Assembly (NCBI GenBank): GCA_023229645.1
Contig: JALNYU010000015.1
Coordinates: 1 to 64,000 of the forward strand
Length of the DNA stretch: 64,000 nt
Source of the DNA: Nevskia sp.
Lineage (GTDB): Bacteria; Pseudomonadota; Gammaproteobacteria; Nevskiales; Nevskiaceae
Direction of reading: 5' to 3'
In this document: positions 45,578 through 54,570 of the stretch, piece by piece
Layout: every line of letters starts with the position of its first letter
Position numbering within the stretch: the first letter of the stretch is position 1
Translations under genes and position numbers: made by a program
Notes under the pieces: generated by a model
What the model was told of the DNA's origin: nothing
Seen by the model: only the letters and a program-made list of their open reading frames with translations
Database searches by the model: none

Positions 45578-46672
45578 TCAATCGGTGTGCTGGGCTGGCG
45601 CGCCCTCAGCCAGCGGCGGCGCTACCGTACGCTGCCGCGCGCTGAGGTGTAGCCCCAACGCCAGCAAGGTCGGACCAACAAACGCGCCCGCAATGCCGAA
45701 CGCGACCACGCCGCCGACAACGCCGATGAACGTCAGCACAAACGGCAGATGACTGGATCGGCTGATCAGAAACGGTTTGATGACGTTGTCGACCGAGCTA
45801 ATGCCGAGCAAACCATACAGCGCCATGAACACCGCCCACGCACTTTGATCCTGCTTCAGCAACCAAAGGGTAACGCCGCCCCAGATCATCGGCGGGCCGA
45901 TTGGCGCCATCGACAATACGAAGGTCAGCGCACCGAGTAGGAAGGGGTTCGGCGCACCGACGATTGCAAAGCCCAGCGTGGCGACCATTGCCTGCGCCAA
46001 CGCCGTGCCCAGCACGCTGAACATGACGCCGGCGACGGTGCGCTGCGCCGTAACCAACAATGCCGTTGCTTCATCACCGCCGATGCGCGCAACCGCCTGC
46101 TGCAACCAGCGGCCTAGCGCTTCGCCGTCTCGAAATAGCACAAACAACAGCAGTGGCATCAGGAGAATCTGCAAAATGCTATTGCCGACCAGCCGGCCGG
46201 TGGCCAGCGCGAGCTTGCGCGCCGGGTCAGCGAGTTGGCCCAGCAGTTGATGCAGGCGGGCTTGATCGCCAATGGTGTCTTGCCACCAGCGCTGTAACGG
46301 CGCACCAACGGCCGGTAGCTGGGCAATCCGATCCGCCACCTGCGCGGTATCGCTGCCCCGCCATTGTTCGATCAGCTTCAACAACCCGCTGACGCCATCG
46401 GCCACCGATAGAAATAACAAGCCGACCGGCACGACGACCGCGATGGCAACCAGCGCGCACGCCACGAGGCTTGCGAGCGTCTGCCGGCCGCCCAGCGTCT
46501 GCAGCAACCACCGATACATCGGCCAACTCGAAACAACGACCGCAACCGAAAATAGAATCGCCGAAAAGAAAGGTTGCAACACCAACCAGCAACCCACCAC
46601 CAGCAAAAACAGCAGCGCGGTCTGGATGAGTTGTTCGGTGCGGCCGGAAGCCCGGGGCGTCATGGTAGACAC
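45578..46672 (-). CDS. AI-2E/PerM family membrane transporter
   Basis: This 364-aa polytopic protein of the UPF0118/AI-2E family has paired hydrophobic helices at about 15-70 and 75-100, a cytosolic segment around 105-155, and the conserved C-terminal half (LGALTFVLSMAPIGPPMIWGGVTLWLL, then GIAGAFVGPTLLALGLHL). Relatives export autoinducer-2 or act as cation/proton antiporters; substrate is not predictable. The start is a GTG at 46672 or an ATG three codons later; neither has a clear Shine-Dalgarno. Convergent with oleate hydratase and divergent from the P-type ATPase. Confidence 0.85.
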   Translation of the reverse strand: MSTMTPRASGRTEQLIQTALLFLLVVGCWLVLQPFFSAILFSVAVVVSSWPMYRWLLQTLGGRQTLASLVACALVAIAVVVPVGLLFLSVADGVSGLLKLIEQWRGSDTAQVADRIAQLPAVGAPLQRWWQDTIGDQARLHQLLGQLADPARKLALATGRLVGNSILQILLMPLLLFVLFRDGEALGRWLQQAVARIGGDEATALLVTAQRTVAGVMFSVLGTALAQAMVATLGFAIVGAPNPFLLGALTFVLSMAPIGPPMIWGGVTLWLLKQDQSAWAVFMALYGLLGISSVDNVIKPFLISRSSHLPFVLTFIGVVGGVVAFGIAGAFVGPTLLALGLHLSARQRTVAPPLAEGAPAQHTD

Positions 46673-46928
46673 ACAAAAGTGATGATGTTATCGGTACGCA
46701 TAGTCAGTCAGCGGCATTCCAAAGAAACAACGGTGGGCGCAATTGCGTGCGCCCGTTTACCGGATTGAGATTCGATCATATCGATCAACCACCTGCACGG
46801 CGACGGCACACTAACCGAGCCGAAAATGCCGGGCTTTCCTGTTCATAAACCCGCATCGCCTAGCAGCCGGCATTGCCCAGCAAAACATAAATGTACGTTT
46901 ACGTGTATTAACAGACACAAGGCGGCAA

Positions 46929-46942
46929 CTGATCCAGATCAG
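46929..46942 (+). promoter_or_regulatory. FNR/Anr-type operator B
   Basis: CTGAT-CCAG-ATCAG, identical to operator A, lies 42 bases upstream of the P-type ATPase start, with similar flanking sequence (GGCAA before, CGCC after). It lies within a 312-base gap (46673-46984) between divergent genes that otherwise holds an AT-rich segment near 46885-46915. Confidence 0.62.
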
Positions 46943-46984
46943 CGTCGCCACGCGGCACCCGCAGCACAGTGGCAATACTGAATC

Positions 46985-49588
46985 ATGAGGCTTGGCGATG
47001 CCGAGAACGCAGCGAGACATCAAAATGCGCGCGCCATGCCACTGCCGGACGGGCCGATGACCACCAATCAGCTGATCTCGCAGGGCTTGAGTGCCGCCGT
47101 TGCCGCCGAACGCCTCGCCGCCGAAGGCTATAACGAATTGCAACGCGCACAGCGGCGCACGCTGCTGAAAATCGCCCGCGAGGTGCTGAGCGAGCCGATG
47201 TTCCAGTTGATGCTCGCGGCTGGCGTGGTTTATCTCCTGCTCGGCGATCCGCGCGAAGCGCTATTGCTGCTGGGCTGCGCGCTCGGCTCATTCCTGATCA
47301 CCATCTTCCAGGAGAGCCGCACCGAGCACGCGTTGGAAGCACTGCGCGACCTCAGCAGCCCGCGCGCCTTGGTGATCCGCGATGGCGTTGCCGTGCGTAT
47401 CCCAGGCCGCGACGTCGTCCGCGGCGATATCGTAGTCATCAGCGAAGGCGACCGCGTGCCGGCCGATCTGCGCTTGCACAGCGTGCAAGATCTGCAAGCC
47501 GATGAATCCTTGTTGACCGGTGAGTCGCTACCAGTCGCCAAGCGGGCCGACACTGCCCCGCCCAGTGCCGATACTCGCGCGCTACAACCGGGCGGCGACG
47601 GTCTGCCCTACCTGTTCTCCGGCAGTTTGATCGTTCGCGGCAGTGGTATCGGCGAGGTCTACGCGACCGGCAGCAACAGCGAACTCGGCAAGATCGGCAA
47701 GTTGCTCGGCGAAGTACACAGCGAGCCCACGGCATTGCATGTGCAGACCCAGCGCTTGGTGCGCCGAGTGGCAATTCTCGGCCTTGGCCTCAGCGCGCTC
47801 ATCACGGTGCTCTACGGCCTGATCCGCCACACTTGGCTCGATGGTTTGCTCGCCGGCATCGCCTTGGCAATGTCGCTACTGCCAGAAGAATTTCCGCTGA
47901 TGCTAACCGTGTTCATGGCGCTCGGCGCTTGGCGCATGGCCCGGCGCAATGTCTTGACCCGACGTTCGGCAGCAATCGAAGCGCTCGGCGCCGCCACGGT
48001 GCTGTGCAGCGACAAAACCGGCACGCTGACGCAAAATCAGATGCGTGTTGTTGAGCTGCGCTGCAATGGCGCAACTTTTGTCGACGCCGATTTAAGCAGC
48101 GCTGCAACTGAAACACTGCGCCGCCAAGCGCAATTGGCTTGCAAGGCGCTGCCGGTCGACCCGATGGACAAAGCGCTGCACGTGCTCGCCGGCACAGCGC
48201 CCAATTCGCTGACGCTGCTCCGTGAATATGGGCTCAGCGCCGAGCGGCCGGTGATGACGCTGGTCTGGCAAGGCGCGGATGGCAGCATCAACGTCGCCGC
48301 CAAAGGCGCGCCCGAAGCCATCGCCGACCTCTGCCACGTTGACGACACCCAGCGCGCTGAAATACGGCGCGAAATCGATGCAATGGCCGCGCGCGGCCTG
48401 CGCGTACTCGCGGCCGCCAGCTGCAGTTGGGGCGGTGCGTTACCGGAAACACCACAGCACTTTCCGCTCCATTGGCTCGGCTTGCTCGGCTTCTCCGATC
48501 CACTGCGGCCGGGCGCCGCAGACGCCATCCGCGAGTGCCGAAACGCTGGCATTCGCGTGGTGATGATCACCGGCGACTACCCGACCACCGCGCGGGCAAT
48601 CGCCGAACAAGCGGGGATCGACAGCGCCGAGATGCTGACCGGCGCCGAATTAGAACGCCTCTCCGATACCGAATTGCGCGTGCACGTCAGCCGAGCATCG
48701 ATTTACGCACGCGTGGTCCCGCAGCAAAAGCTGCGCATCGTCACCGCACTGAAAGCCAATGGCGAAATCGTCGCGATGACCGGCGACGGCGTTAACGATG
48801 CACCCTCGCTAAAAGCCGCGCATATCGGGGTTGCGATGGGCGGCCGCGGCACTGATGTCGCCCGGGAAGCAGCCGGCATCGTGCTGCTTGATGACGACTT
48901 CGGCTCTCTCGTCACTGCGGTCCGCCAGGGCCGGCGCATTTACGACAATCTGCGCAAGGCGATGAGCTACATCCTCGCCGTGCACGTGCCGATTGCCGGA
49001 CTGACCTTGCTGCCGTTGTTATTCGGCTGGCCGATCATCCTATCGCCGGTGCACATCGTGTTTTTAGAGTTGGTGATTGATCCGGTGTGTTCAATCGTCT
49101 TCGAAGCCGAAGCCGAAGAAGCTGATTTGATGCAACGGCCACCACGGGACGCCCAGGCGCCGCTATTCTCAACGCGCCTGGTGGTCTGGAGCATTGCCCA
49201 AGGGACCGCTGTGCTGACCCTGGTCGGCGTGCTTTTTTATTCGACGCTGCGGGCCGGTATGCCGGTCGCAGACGGTCGCGCGTTAGCCTTTGCGGCGTTG
49301 GTCAGCACCAATTTCGGCCTCATTTTTGTCAACCGGAGCTTTAGCGATTCCATCATCACCGCATTACGCCAACCCAACGCCGCGCTCTGGCGCATCTTGC
49401 TGTTGACCGCGACCATACTCGGATTTGTGCTCTATCTGCCCGCGGCTCGGGAAATATTCCACTTCGGCGTATTACACGGCGATGATCTTGCGATCGCGCT
49501 CGCATCCGGCCTGGCCCTGCTCGCAGCATTAGAGTGGATTAAGCATGGCATCCGCCGCTACGAGTCGAAAACTGCCGCTAGCGCTTAG
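46985..49588 (+). CDS. P-type cation-transporting ATPase (P2-like)
   Basis: This 867-aa pump starts with an N-terminal cation ATPase domain (ISQGLSAAVAAERLAAEGYNEL). It has TGES in the actuator domain near 179, the phosphorylation motif CSDKTGTLTQ (Asp at about 343), the nucleotide-domain KGAPE, MTGDGVNDAPSLKAAHIGVAMG and about ten membrane segments. Membrane helix 4 carries LPEEFPLML instead of the PEGLP of calcium pumps, placing it in a subgroup of unknown ion specificity. No N-terminal heavy-metal domain. The first ATG is used, but ATG at 47036 or 47057 may be the true start. An FNR-type site upstream suggests induction at low oxygen. Confidence 0.87.
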   Translation: MRLGDAENAARHQNARAMPLPDGPMTTNQLISQGLSAAVAAERLAAEGYNELQRAQRRTLLKIAREVLSEPMFQLMLAAGVVYLLLGDPREALLLLGCALGSFLITIFQESRTEHALEALRDLSSPRALVIRDGVAVRIPGRDVVRGDIVVISEGDRVPADLRLHSVQDLQADESLLTGESLPVAKRADTAPPSADTRALQPGGDGLPYLFSGSLIVRGSGIGEVYATGSNSELGKIGKLLGEVHSEPTALHVQTQRLVRRVAILGLGLSALITVLYGLIRHTWLDGLLAGIALAMSLLPEEFPLMLTVFMALGAWRMARRNVLTRRSAAIEALGAATVLCSDKTGTLTQNQMRVVELRCNGATFVDADLSSAATETLRRQAQLACKALPVDPMDKALHVLAGTAPNSLTLLREYGLSAERPVMTLVWQGADGSINVAAKGAPEAIADLCHVDDTQRAEIRREIDAMAARGLRVLAAASCSWGGALPETPQHFPLHWLGLLGFSDPLRPGAADAIRECRNAGIRVVMITGDYPTTARAIAEQAGIDSAEMLTGAELERLSDTELRVHVSRASIYARVVPQQKLRIVTALKANGEIVAMTGDGVNDAPSLKAAHIGVAMGGRGTDVAREAAGIVLLDDDFGSLVTAVRQGRRIYDNLRKAMSYILAVHVPIAGLTLLPLLFGWPIILSPVHIVFLELVIDPVCSIVFEAEAEEADLMQRPPRDAQAPLFSTRLVVWSIAQGTAVLTLVGVLFYSTLRAGMPVADGRALAFAALVSTNFGLIFVNRSFSDSIITALRQPNAALWRILLLTATILGFVLYLPAAREIFHFGVLHGDDLAIALASGLALLAALEWIKHGIRRYESKTAASA

Positions 49589-49657
49589 CGCGCCAATCTA
49601 GCCTGTAACACAGCGCGACTCGCTCATTAGGCAGCAGTTCGATAACCTCGCCGCCAG

Positions 49658-49671
49658 CTGACGTGGATCAA
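49658..49671 (+). promoter_or_regulatory. Possible FNR/Anr-type operator D
   Basis: CTGAC-GTGG-ATCAA matches the TTGAT-N4-ATCAA pattern at 8 of 10 fixed positions and lies 61 bases upstream of the DUF465 gene. Weaker than A and B. Confidence 0.35.
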
Positions 49672-49732
49672 CGAATGCCAAGCCAGCCTGCACGACAATG
49701 CAGATCTGGCCCATTGCTCAAAGAGAACCTCG

Positions 49733-49975
49733 ATGACCGTTGATAAACACGATTTAGTTCACGAATTTCCGGAATATCGCGCGCGTATTCACGCCCTCAA
49801 ACTCAGCGACGCGCATTTCGCCAAAGCATTTAGCGAATACCACGACTTGGATCACGAGATTCGCCGCATCGAACAGGGCGTTGAAACGCCGGGGGACGAC
49901 TACATCGAACAACAAAAGCAGAAGCGCGTGCATCTGAAAGATCGTCTTTACGACATGTTGAAAGCCGAGGCCTAA
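49733..49975 (+). CDS. DUF465/YdcH family small protein
   Basis: This 80-aa, charged, helical-hairpin protein has the YdcH/DUF465 pattern: FPEYRARIHALKLSDAHFAKAF, YHDLDHEIRRIE and QKQKRVHLKDRLYDMLK. Function of the family is unknown. It follows the P-type ATPase on the same strand by about 145 bases and has its own possible promoter element. A G-A-rich ribosome binding site (AGAGAACC) precedes the ATG. Confidence 0.85.
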   Translation: MTVDKHDLVHEFPEYRARIHALKLSDAHFAKAFSEYHDLDHEIRRIEQGVETPGDDYIEQQKQKRVHLKDRLYDMLKAEA

Positions 49976-50083
49976 AGCCCGCTACGCCGATGCCGCCGCC
50001 ACCGTGAAAGCGGCACCATTGGCACCCGACGGCGCGGGCGGCGACACGCGCGATCATCGCCGCCCGCCCGCTACAGTCACGCG

Positions 50084-51802
50084 CTACAACGTCTTCAAAT
50101 ATTCCAGCAGCGCCTTCTTCTCATCTGCGGGCAACTGCGTACCGAACTCGTGGCCGCAGCGGCTATCGCCGGAGTTGCGGGCCTCGCAGCCCGTAGTTTT
50201 TAACGAATAGTTGAATTTCGTCTGCTGAGCCGCCAAGCCAACATTGACGATGTCGTACGCCGGCCCCACGGCAAATGTCACTTGCCGTTCCGTCGCCGGC
50301 TTTAGCAGTTCAGCCAAGGACGACACCGAGCCGTTGTGCAAGTACGGCGCTGCGGCCCAAATCCCTTCGAGCACGCGAGATTCATAGGCATACGATGGCG
50401 CTGCACCGGTCGCTGGCTTATTGAACGCACCCATTAAATCTTGCGTTTCAGCGGAAAACGGCGATTGCGCGAACAGCGCCTTGCTCTCAGCATCGGCCGC
50501 TTTCAGCACCGGCACGTAGTGCTGCAAAATCGCACCGATGACGGAAATGCTCAGCACGTTGAATGCGGTGTCGACCGGCTTCAGCGGCGCAGTAATGAAC
50601 GGAATCTTGGCGCCGCTGAGCACTCCGGTTTGCACGGTCCGCTCTAGAATCTCATACTCGCGTGAGTCGGTGCCAACATCGAGTATCGGGGTCGCCCAAG
50701 TCTTCTGATCCAAAAACCGAACTTTTCCTGGACTCACGCCATGACAGGCAATGCAGCCGCCGCTGTCATTTCCGCGTTCGAATATCGCCTTACCCTGTTT
50801 GACCAGCACCGGGTCGATTGCCCACGCCCATTTCGGCGGACCGATTTTTTTAATCAGATTTTCCAGCGCGTTCAAGCCGGAAAAATCAGCCGAGTTTTTC
50901 GCAACGTAGTTAATACCAAACAGGCTCCAGCGATCTTTCTTCGGATGAAAGACACCAAACACGCCATAAACCTCACCGAGATTACGCGCCAGTCCGAGGA
51001 TGTTGTTCCCGTTATCGGCAAAGCCCGGCCACTGCGTTTTATCTTGAATCGGCGCATTCCACAGGAACGGATATCGCACCGGTGCGGTTGCCGGCATGAT
51101 GTTGTCGGGGATCATGTACGTCGGCGCCGGGCCAATATCCAAGCCGGTCAAGCGATCAAAAATCATCGATACCGCATCCAAGCGCGCCGGCCCCCAGGGC
51201 ACCTTCGGCAAGGCCCGCGTCATCAACGTGTGGTATGGCAAGAACCACGCATTCAAATCGTTGCGCAGTTTCGTTTTATCGGCCGCCGAGGCGCCCGGCC
51301 CGAGCACGTCGTCGGCAAACGCAGCGAATACAGTAGGCTTACTCAATACGGCATTCACCGCAGTATCGAGATCGGCCAAGAAGCTTTGGAAATCGGTGAT
51401 TGCCGGGCCACCGTCGATACGGTACGCGGTGCCATCGACCTCAATCTGCCGGGTATGGCAGGCCGAGCACGTCATGCCCAGCACCGCGCCGCCGTCGCCC
51501 GGGCTCGCGGTAAACCCGACTGGCAGCCCTGCCGGCTCGCTGGCTGGATTCGGCAGATAGCCGTAGCGGCTGAGGCTGTCCGCCATAAACGGCTGACCGT
51601 CGGGTTGCTTCAGCGCGGCGATCCAGCGCAACGGCATCAACTCAGACCCTTGGCCGCGACTATAAAAATCGCTTTGCGCTTCGGCGGTCCAGGCGCCACC
51701 TTGATGGGTGGCAACAGCACCATCGGCGTTTGCGGCCTGCGCCGTCAGTAATAGCGCGCCGCAGAACAGCTGACCAATCGGCGATAAACGTTTTTTGTCC
51801 AT
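50084..51802 (-). CDS. RoxA-like exported dihaem cytochrome c
   Basis: This 572-aa periplasmic protein has a Sec signal peptide (GQLFCGALLLTAQAANA) and two c-type haem sites, CSACH at 112-116 and CIACH at 350-354. The wider pattern LPVGFT...GMTCSACHTRQIEVDGTAYRIDGGPAITDFQ and AAPYLHNGSVSSLAELL is that of the rubber oxygenase RoxA/RoxB and related dihaem oxygenase or peroxidase-like proteins. It may cleave isoprenoids or act as a peroxidase; the residues that separate these were not resolved. The start at 51802 is chosen for the signal peptide and an AAGGA box. Neighbours do not indicate a rubber pathway. Confidence 0.8.
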   Translation of the reverse strand: MDKKRLSPIGQLFCGALLLTAQAANADGAVATHQGGAWTAEAQSDFYSRGQGSELMPLRWIAALKQPDGQPFMADSLSRYGYLPNPASEPAGLPVGFTASPGDGGAVLGMTCSACHTRQIEVDGTAYRIDGGPAITDFQSFLADLDTAVNAVLSKPTVFAAFADDVLGPGASAADKTKLRNDLNAWFLPYHTLMTRALPKVPWGPARLDAVSMIFDRLTGLDIGPAPTYMIPDNIMPATAPVRYPFLWNAPIQDKTQWPGFADNGNNILGLARNLGEVYGVFGVFHPKKDRWSLFGINYVAKNSADFSGLNALENLIKKIGPPKWAWAIDPVLVKQGKAIFERGNDSGGCIACHGVSPGKVRFLDQKTWATPILDVGTDSREYEILERTVQTGVLSGAKIPFITAPLKPVDTAFNVLSISVIGAILQHYVPVLKAADAESKALFAQSPFSAETQDLMGAFNKPATGAAPSYAYESRVLEGIWAAAPYLHNGSVSSLAELLKPATERQVTFAVGPAYDIVNVGLAAQQTKFNYSLKTTGCEARNSGDSRCGHEFGTQLPADEKKALLEYLKTL

Positions 51803-52310
51803 TTTTCGTGCGTCCTTGCAAGAATGGGAGTTCTGCCATTGACCCAACCCTGGATCGCAGGCAGGCAATTTTCGTCGGCAATCCGCTATAGACCCCTAAT
51901 GCGCAGGTACCAGCCGGATCCCACTCGGATTGGACGCTCAAATCCACGCAAAAGCAAATGTCACAATCCCACCCAGGTGAATCGGGGAAGATAGAATTCC
52001 GTCATCTGTCAGACCGCCTTAATGCCATTCACGCCGCCATCGCTGAATGCTCGCCCACCAGACTCTAACCACATTTACTACCACTACATTCCGGTTCCGT
52101 AATACTCCATTTATATCCCATAAAATGGTTGTTGGAATTTCATCATCGCTGGCGATCCCGGAAATTGAGCGCATCCGCTTCAGGTTCATCTGGCCGGGTT
52201 AGAATCAATCACAGCGCAACACGCCGTTGGCGACTGGCCGAGAACCGCAACTACGCCTAGCATGTCACTTACCGCGCCGTAGGCGCCCAAACGCGAGGGA
52301 AAGCCGCTTC
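51803..52310. other. Divergent intergenic region, RoxA-like / M4 protease
   Basis: About 510 bases between divergent genes. Contains no gene, repeat or clear stem-loop that I can support. A frame on the plus strand runs from 52227 into the protease, but the residues before 52311 are Arg-rich and not conserved. Confidence 0.5.
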
Positions 52311-53369
52311 ATGTGCAAACAACGTCATCGCCACAGTATTTTCTGCATCCTTCCGCCGCATATGCTCGACAAAGTCATGCGCAATGGCAGCGCCGATCAG
52401 CGCGAGTGGGCGCTCAACAATATGCAGGTCAATCAGACCATGCACTCGTTTCGAGTCGGCGAAATGCTGCAGGCGCCGAAGGCGATGGGCGGCGGTACAC
52501 CGGGCCTGGCACAGCGCACGATCTACACCGCAGACAGCGGCATGGAATTGCCGGGCAAGCTGGTGCGCAGCGAGGGCGATGGCCCAACAGACGACGTTTC
52601 CACTAACGAAGCCTACGACGGCCTCGGCGCCACCTACGATTTTTTCTGGCAGATCTTTCAACGTAACTCGATCGACGACGAAGGCATGCCGTTAACGGCA
52701 ACGGTGCATTTCGGCAAGCGCTTCGACAATGCCTTTTGGACCGGCGCGCAAATGATTTTTGGCGATGGCGACGGCCAGTTGTTCAAGCGCTTCACGATCT
52801 CGCTCGATGTCATCGGCCATGAATTGACTCACGGCGTAACTCAAGACGAAGCCGGGCTGGTGTACATGAATCAATCCGGCGCGCTGAATGAATCGCTGTC
52901 CGACGTGTTTGGCCTGCTCGTCAAACAATACGCGCTCAAACAAGACGTGACTCAAGCCGATTGGCTGATCGGCGCCGCGCTCTTGACCGACAAGGTTCAG
53001 GGCCGCGCATTGCGTTCGATGAGCGCTCCAGGCACCGCGTACGACGACCCCATGCTCGGCAAAGACCCGCAGCCCGGCCACACCAAAGATTTCGTCCGAA
53101 CGATGGCCGATAACGGCGGCGTGCACATCAACTCCGGCATTCCCAATCGGGCGTTTTACTTAACCGCATCCGCCATCGGCGGCAACGCTTGGGCTCAAGC
53201 GGGGCACATCTGGTACGACACCGTGCGCGATAAGCGGCTGAAGAAAAACGCCGGCTTCTCGGCCTTCGCCAAACTGACGCTAGCCAATGCCGTCGGCGCC
53301 TATGGGCCAACCAGCGTTGAAGCGAAAGCGGTACGCGAAGCCTGGAATACCGTCGGCGTTAAACTCTAA
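52311..53369 (+). CDS. Protealysin-like M4 metalloprotease
   Basis: This 352-aa thermolysin-family zinc protease has the zinc motif HELTH (H170, E171, H174), the third ligand E194 in NESLSD, and the catalytic His H272 in NGGVHINSG. It has no signal peptide. The short propeptide starts with the ILPPHML motif (residues 13-19), which marks the protealysin subgroup rather than long-propeptide thermolysins. Protealysins act inside or leak from the cell and are controlled by a co-encoded inhibitor, which follows here with a one-base overlap. The start at 52311 places the PPHML motif near the N-terminus, as in protealysin. Confidence 0.92.
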   Translation: MCKQRHRHSIFCILPPHMLDKVMRNGSADQREWALNNMQVNQTMHSFRVGEMLQAPKAMGGGTPGLAQRTIYTADSGMELPGKLVRSEGDGPTDDVSTNEAYDGLGATYDFFWQIFQRNSIDDEGMPLTATVHFGKRFDNAFWTGAQMIFGDGDGQLFKRFTISLDVIGHELTHGVTQDEAGLVYMNQSGALNESLSDVFGLLVKQYALKQDVTQADWLIGAALLTDKVQGRALRSMSAPGTAYDDPMLGKDPQPGHTKDFVRTMADNGGVHINSGIPNRAFYLTASAIGGNAWAQAGHIWYDTVRDKRLKKNAGFSAFAKLTLANAVGAYGPTSVEAKAVREAWNTVGVKL

Positions 53370-53692
53370 TGGTCACGCCGCCAATCCTAAATCCCAACGG
53401 CGTGTTAAAAATCACCCGCGAAGGCGGTCTTTTTTATGCGCCGGGATTGGCGGCACCCCGAACGATGATGCTGTCTGCCTGCAATGCCGACCAGCAGATG
53501 CAGTTTGCGGCGTGCATGAAATACCCGCCGCAGAAGAAAACATCTGCCGGCCCCGATCAACGCAGCTGGCATTTGCAGTGGTTTGAAAGCATCGATGACA
53601 CCACACCAAGTTGGCAAACGTGGGTCAATGAATTCGATGCCGACGAGGCGATCGCCGCGCTCTGGGCCGTGGCAACGCCCGAAACAAAATAG
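53369..53692 (+). CDS. Emfourin-type protease inhibitor
   Basis: This 107-aa protein overlaps the protease stop codon by one base (TAATG), so the pair is translationally coupled. The segment LKITREGGLFYAPGLAAPR matches the start of emfourin, a slow-tight-binding protealysin inhibitor described in Serratia, as I recall it. The rest (WHLQWFESID, FDADEAIAALWAV) is compatible with its alpha/beta fold. No signal peptide. Predicted to keep the cytosolic protease silent. Confidence 0.82.
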   Translation: MVTPPILNPNGVLKITREGGLFYAPGLAAPRTMMLSACNADQQMQFAACMKYPPQKKTSAGPDQRSWHLQWFESIDDTTPSWQTWVNEFDADEAIAALWAVATPETK

Positions 53693-53696
53693 CGCA

Positions 53697-54413
53697 CTAA
53701 TGAATGCCGATTGTGGTGTGCAGCTGTGCCGCCATCAATGCCAGAAAGATCGCAAGGCCTAAGTAAAACACGCCGTAGGTAAAACGTGCTTCGAGGCTGG
53801 CAACACCGTAATAGGCCTGTGCCTCGGGTGTGCTCGGATCGTGCCGCAGCGCCTTCATGACCTGCGGCGCAGCAACAATCGCCATCATGATCAACAGCGG
53901 TGACGGGTGCTGCAGAAATAAGGCAATCAACATCGGCACGCCGAGCAGCCAGATTCGCGGCGACAGGACGGCGGTGATACGCCCGCCATCAAACGGCGCG
54001 AGTGGAATCAAATTAAACAGATTTAAAATGAATCCGGCGTACGCCAATGCTAACAGCCACGGCTCGGCCTGATCACGGCCAATCCAGTACACACCCAGCG
54101 CAGCCAAGGTTCCTACCAGCGGGCCCGCAAGGCCGATGTAGGCTTCAGTCTCGGCGTCACGCGGCATATCTTTTAGATTGATCCAGGCACCAACAAAAGG
54201 AATGAAGGTGGGCGCGCCAACATTCAAACCTTTCTGCCGCGCCGCAACGTAATGCCCCATCTCGTGCGCCAGCATCAAGCCGACAAATCCGACGGCGTAA
54301 CGCCAGCCGTAAATCCAGGCGTAGACCACCACCGACACCAGCATGCTGCCGCCGGTTAAAAATACTTTGCCGAATTTGCCGGCGCTGAGTAACAACAGCA
54401 GTGCTTTAATCAT
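53697..54413 (-). CDS. Site-2 protease family (M50) zinc metalloprotease
   Basis: This 238-aa polytopic membrane protein has the zinc motif HEMGH (in LAHEMGHYVAARQKGL) in the second helix and the second motif NLIPLAPFDGGRI in the third, typical of M50 proteases of the YdiL/SpoIVFB-like group. About six helices; no PDZ domain. Intramembrane substrate unknown. I start at MIKALLLLLS (54413); a GTG at 54443 is also in frame. Convergent with the emfourin gene. Confidence 0.87.
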   Translation of the reverse strand: MIKALLLLLSAGKFGKVFLTGGSMLVSVVVYAWIYGWRYAVGFVGLMLAHEMGHYVAARQKGLNVGAPTFIPFVGAWINLKDMPRDAETEAYIGLAGPLVGTLAALGVYWIGRDQAEPWLLALAYAGFILNLFNLIPLAPFDGGRITAVLSPRIWLLGVPMLIALFLQHPSPLLIMMAIVAAPQVMKALRHDPSTPEAQAYYGVASLEARFTYGVFYLGLAIFLALMAAQLHTTIGIH

Positions 54414-54570
54414 GGGAGCAATCGGATCTGGGCGTGTTCGCACATAGGACAGCAGCGGCGATGAAGCGGGTTGTCATGCCCCGCAGGCTTGGAATTCCCA
54501 AGGCCGCGGCCTAGACCTTAGCCGCGCCTATTCGACACAAGCCGCAACGACCGCATACGGGTAAAGCCCC

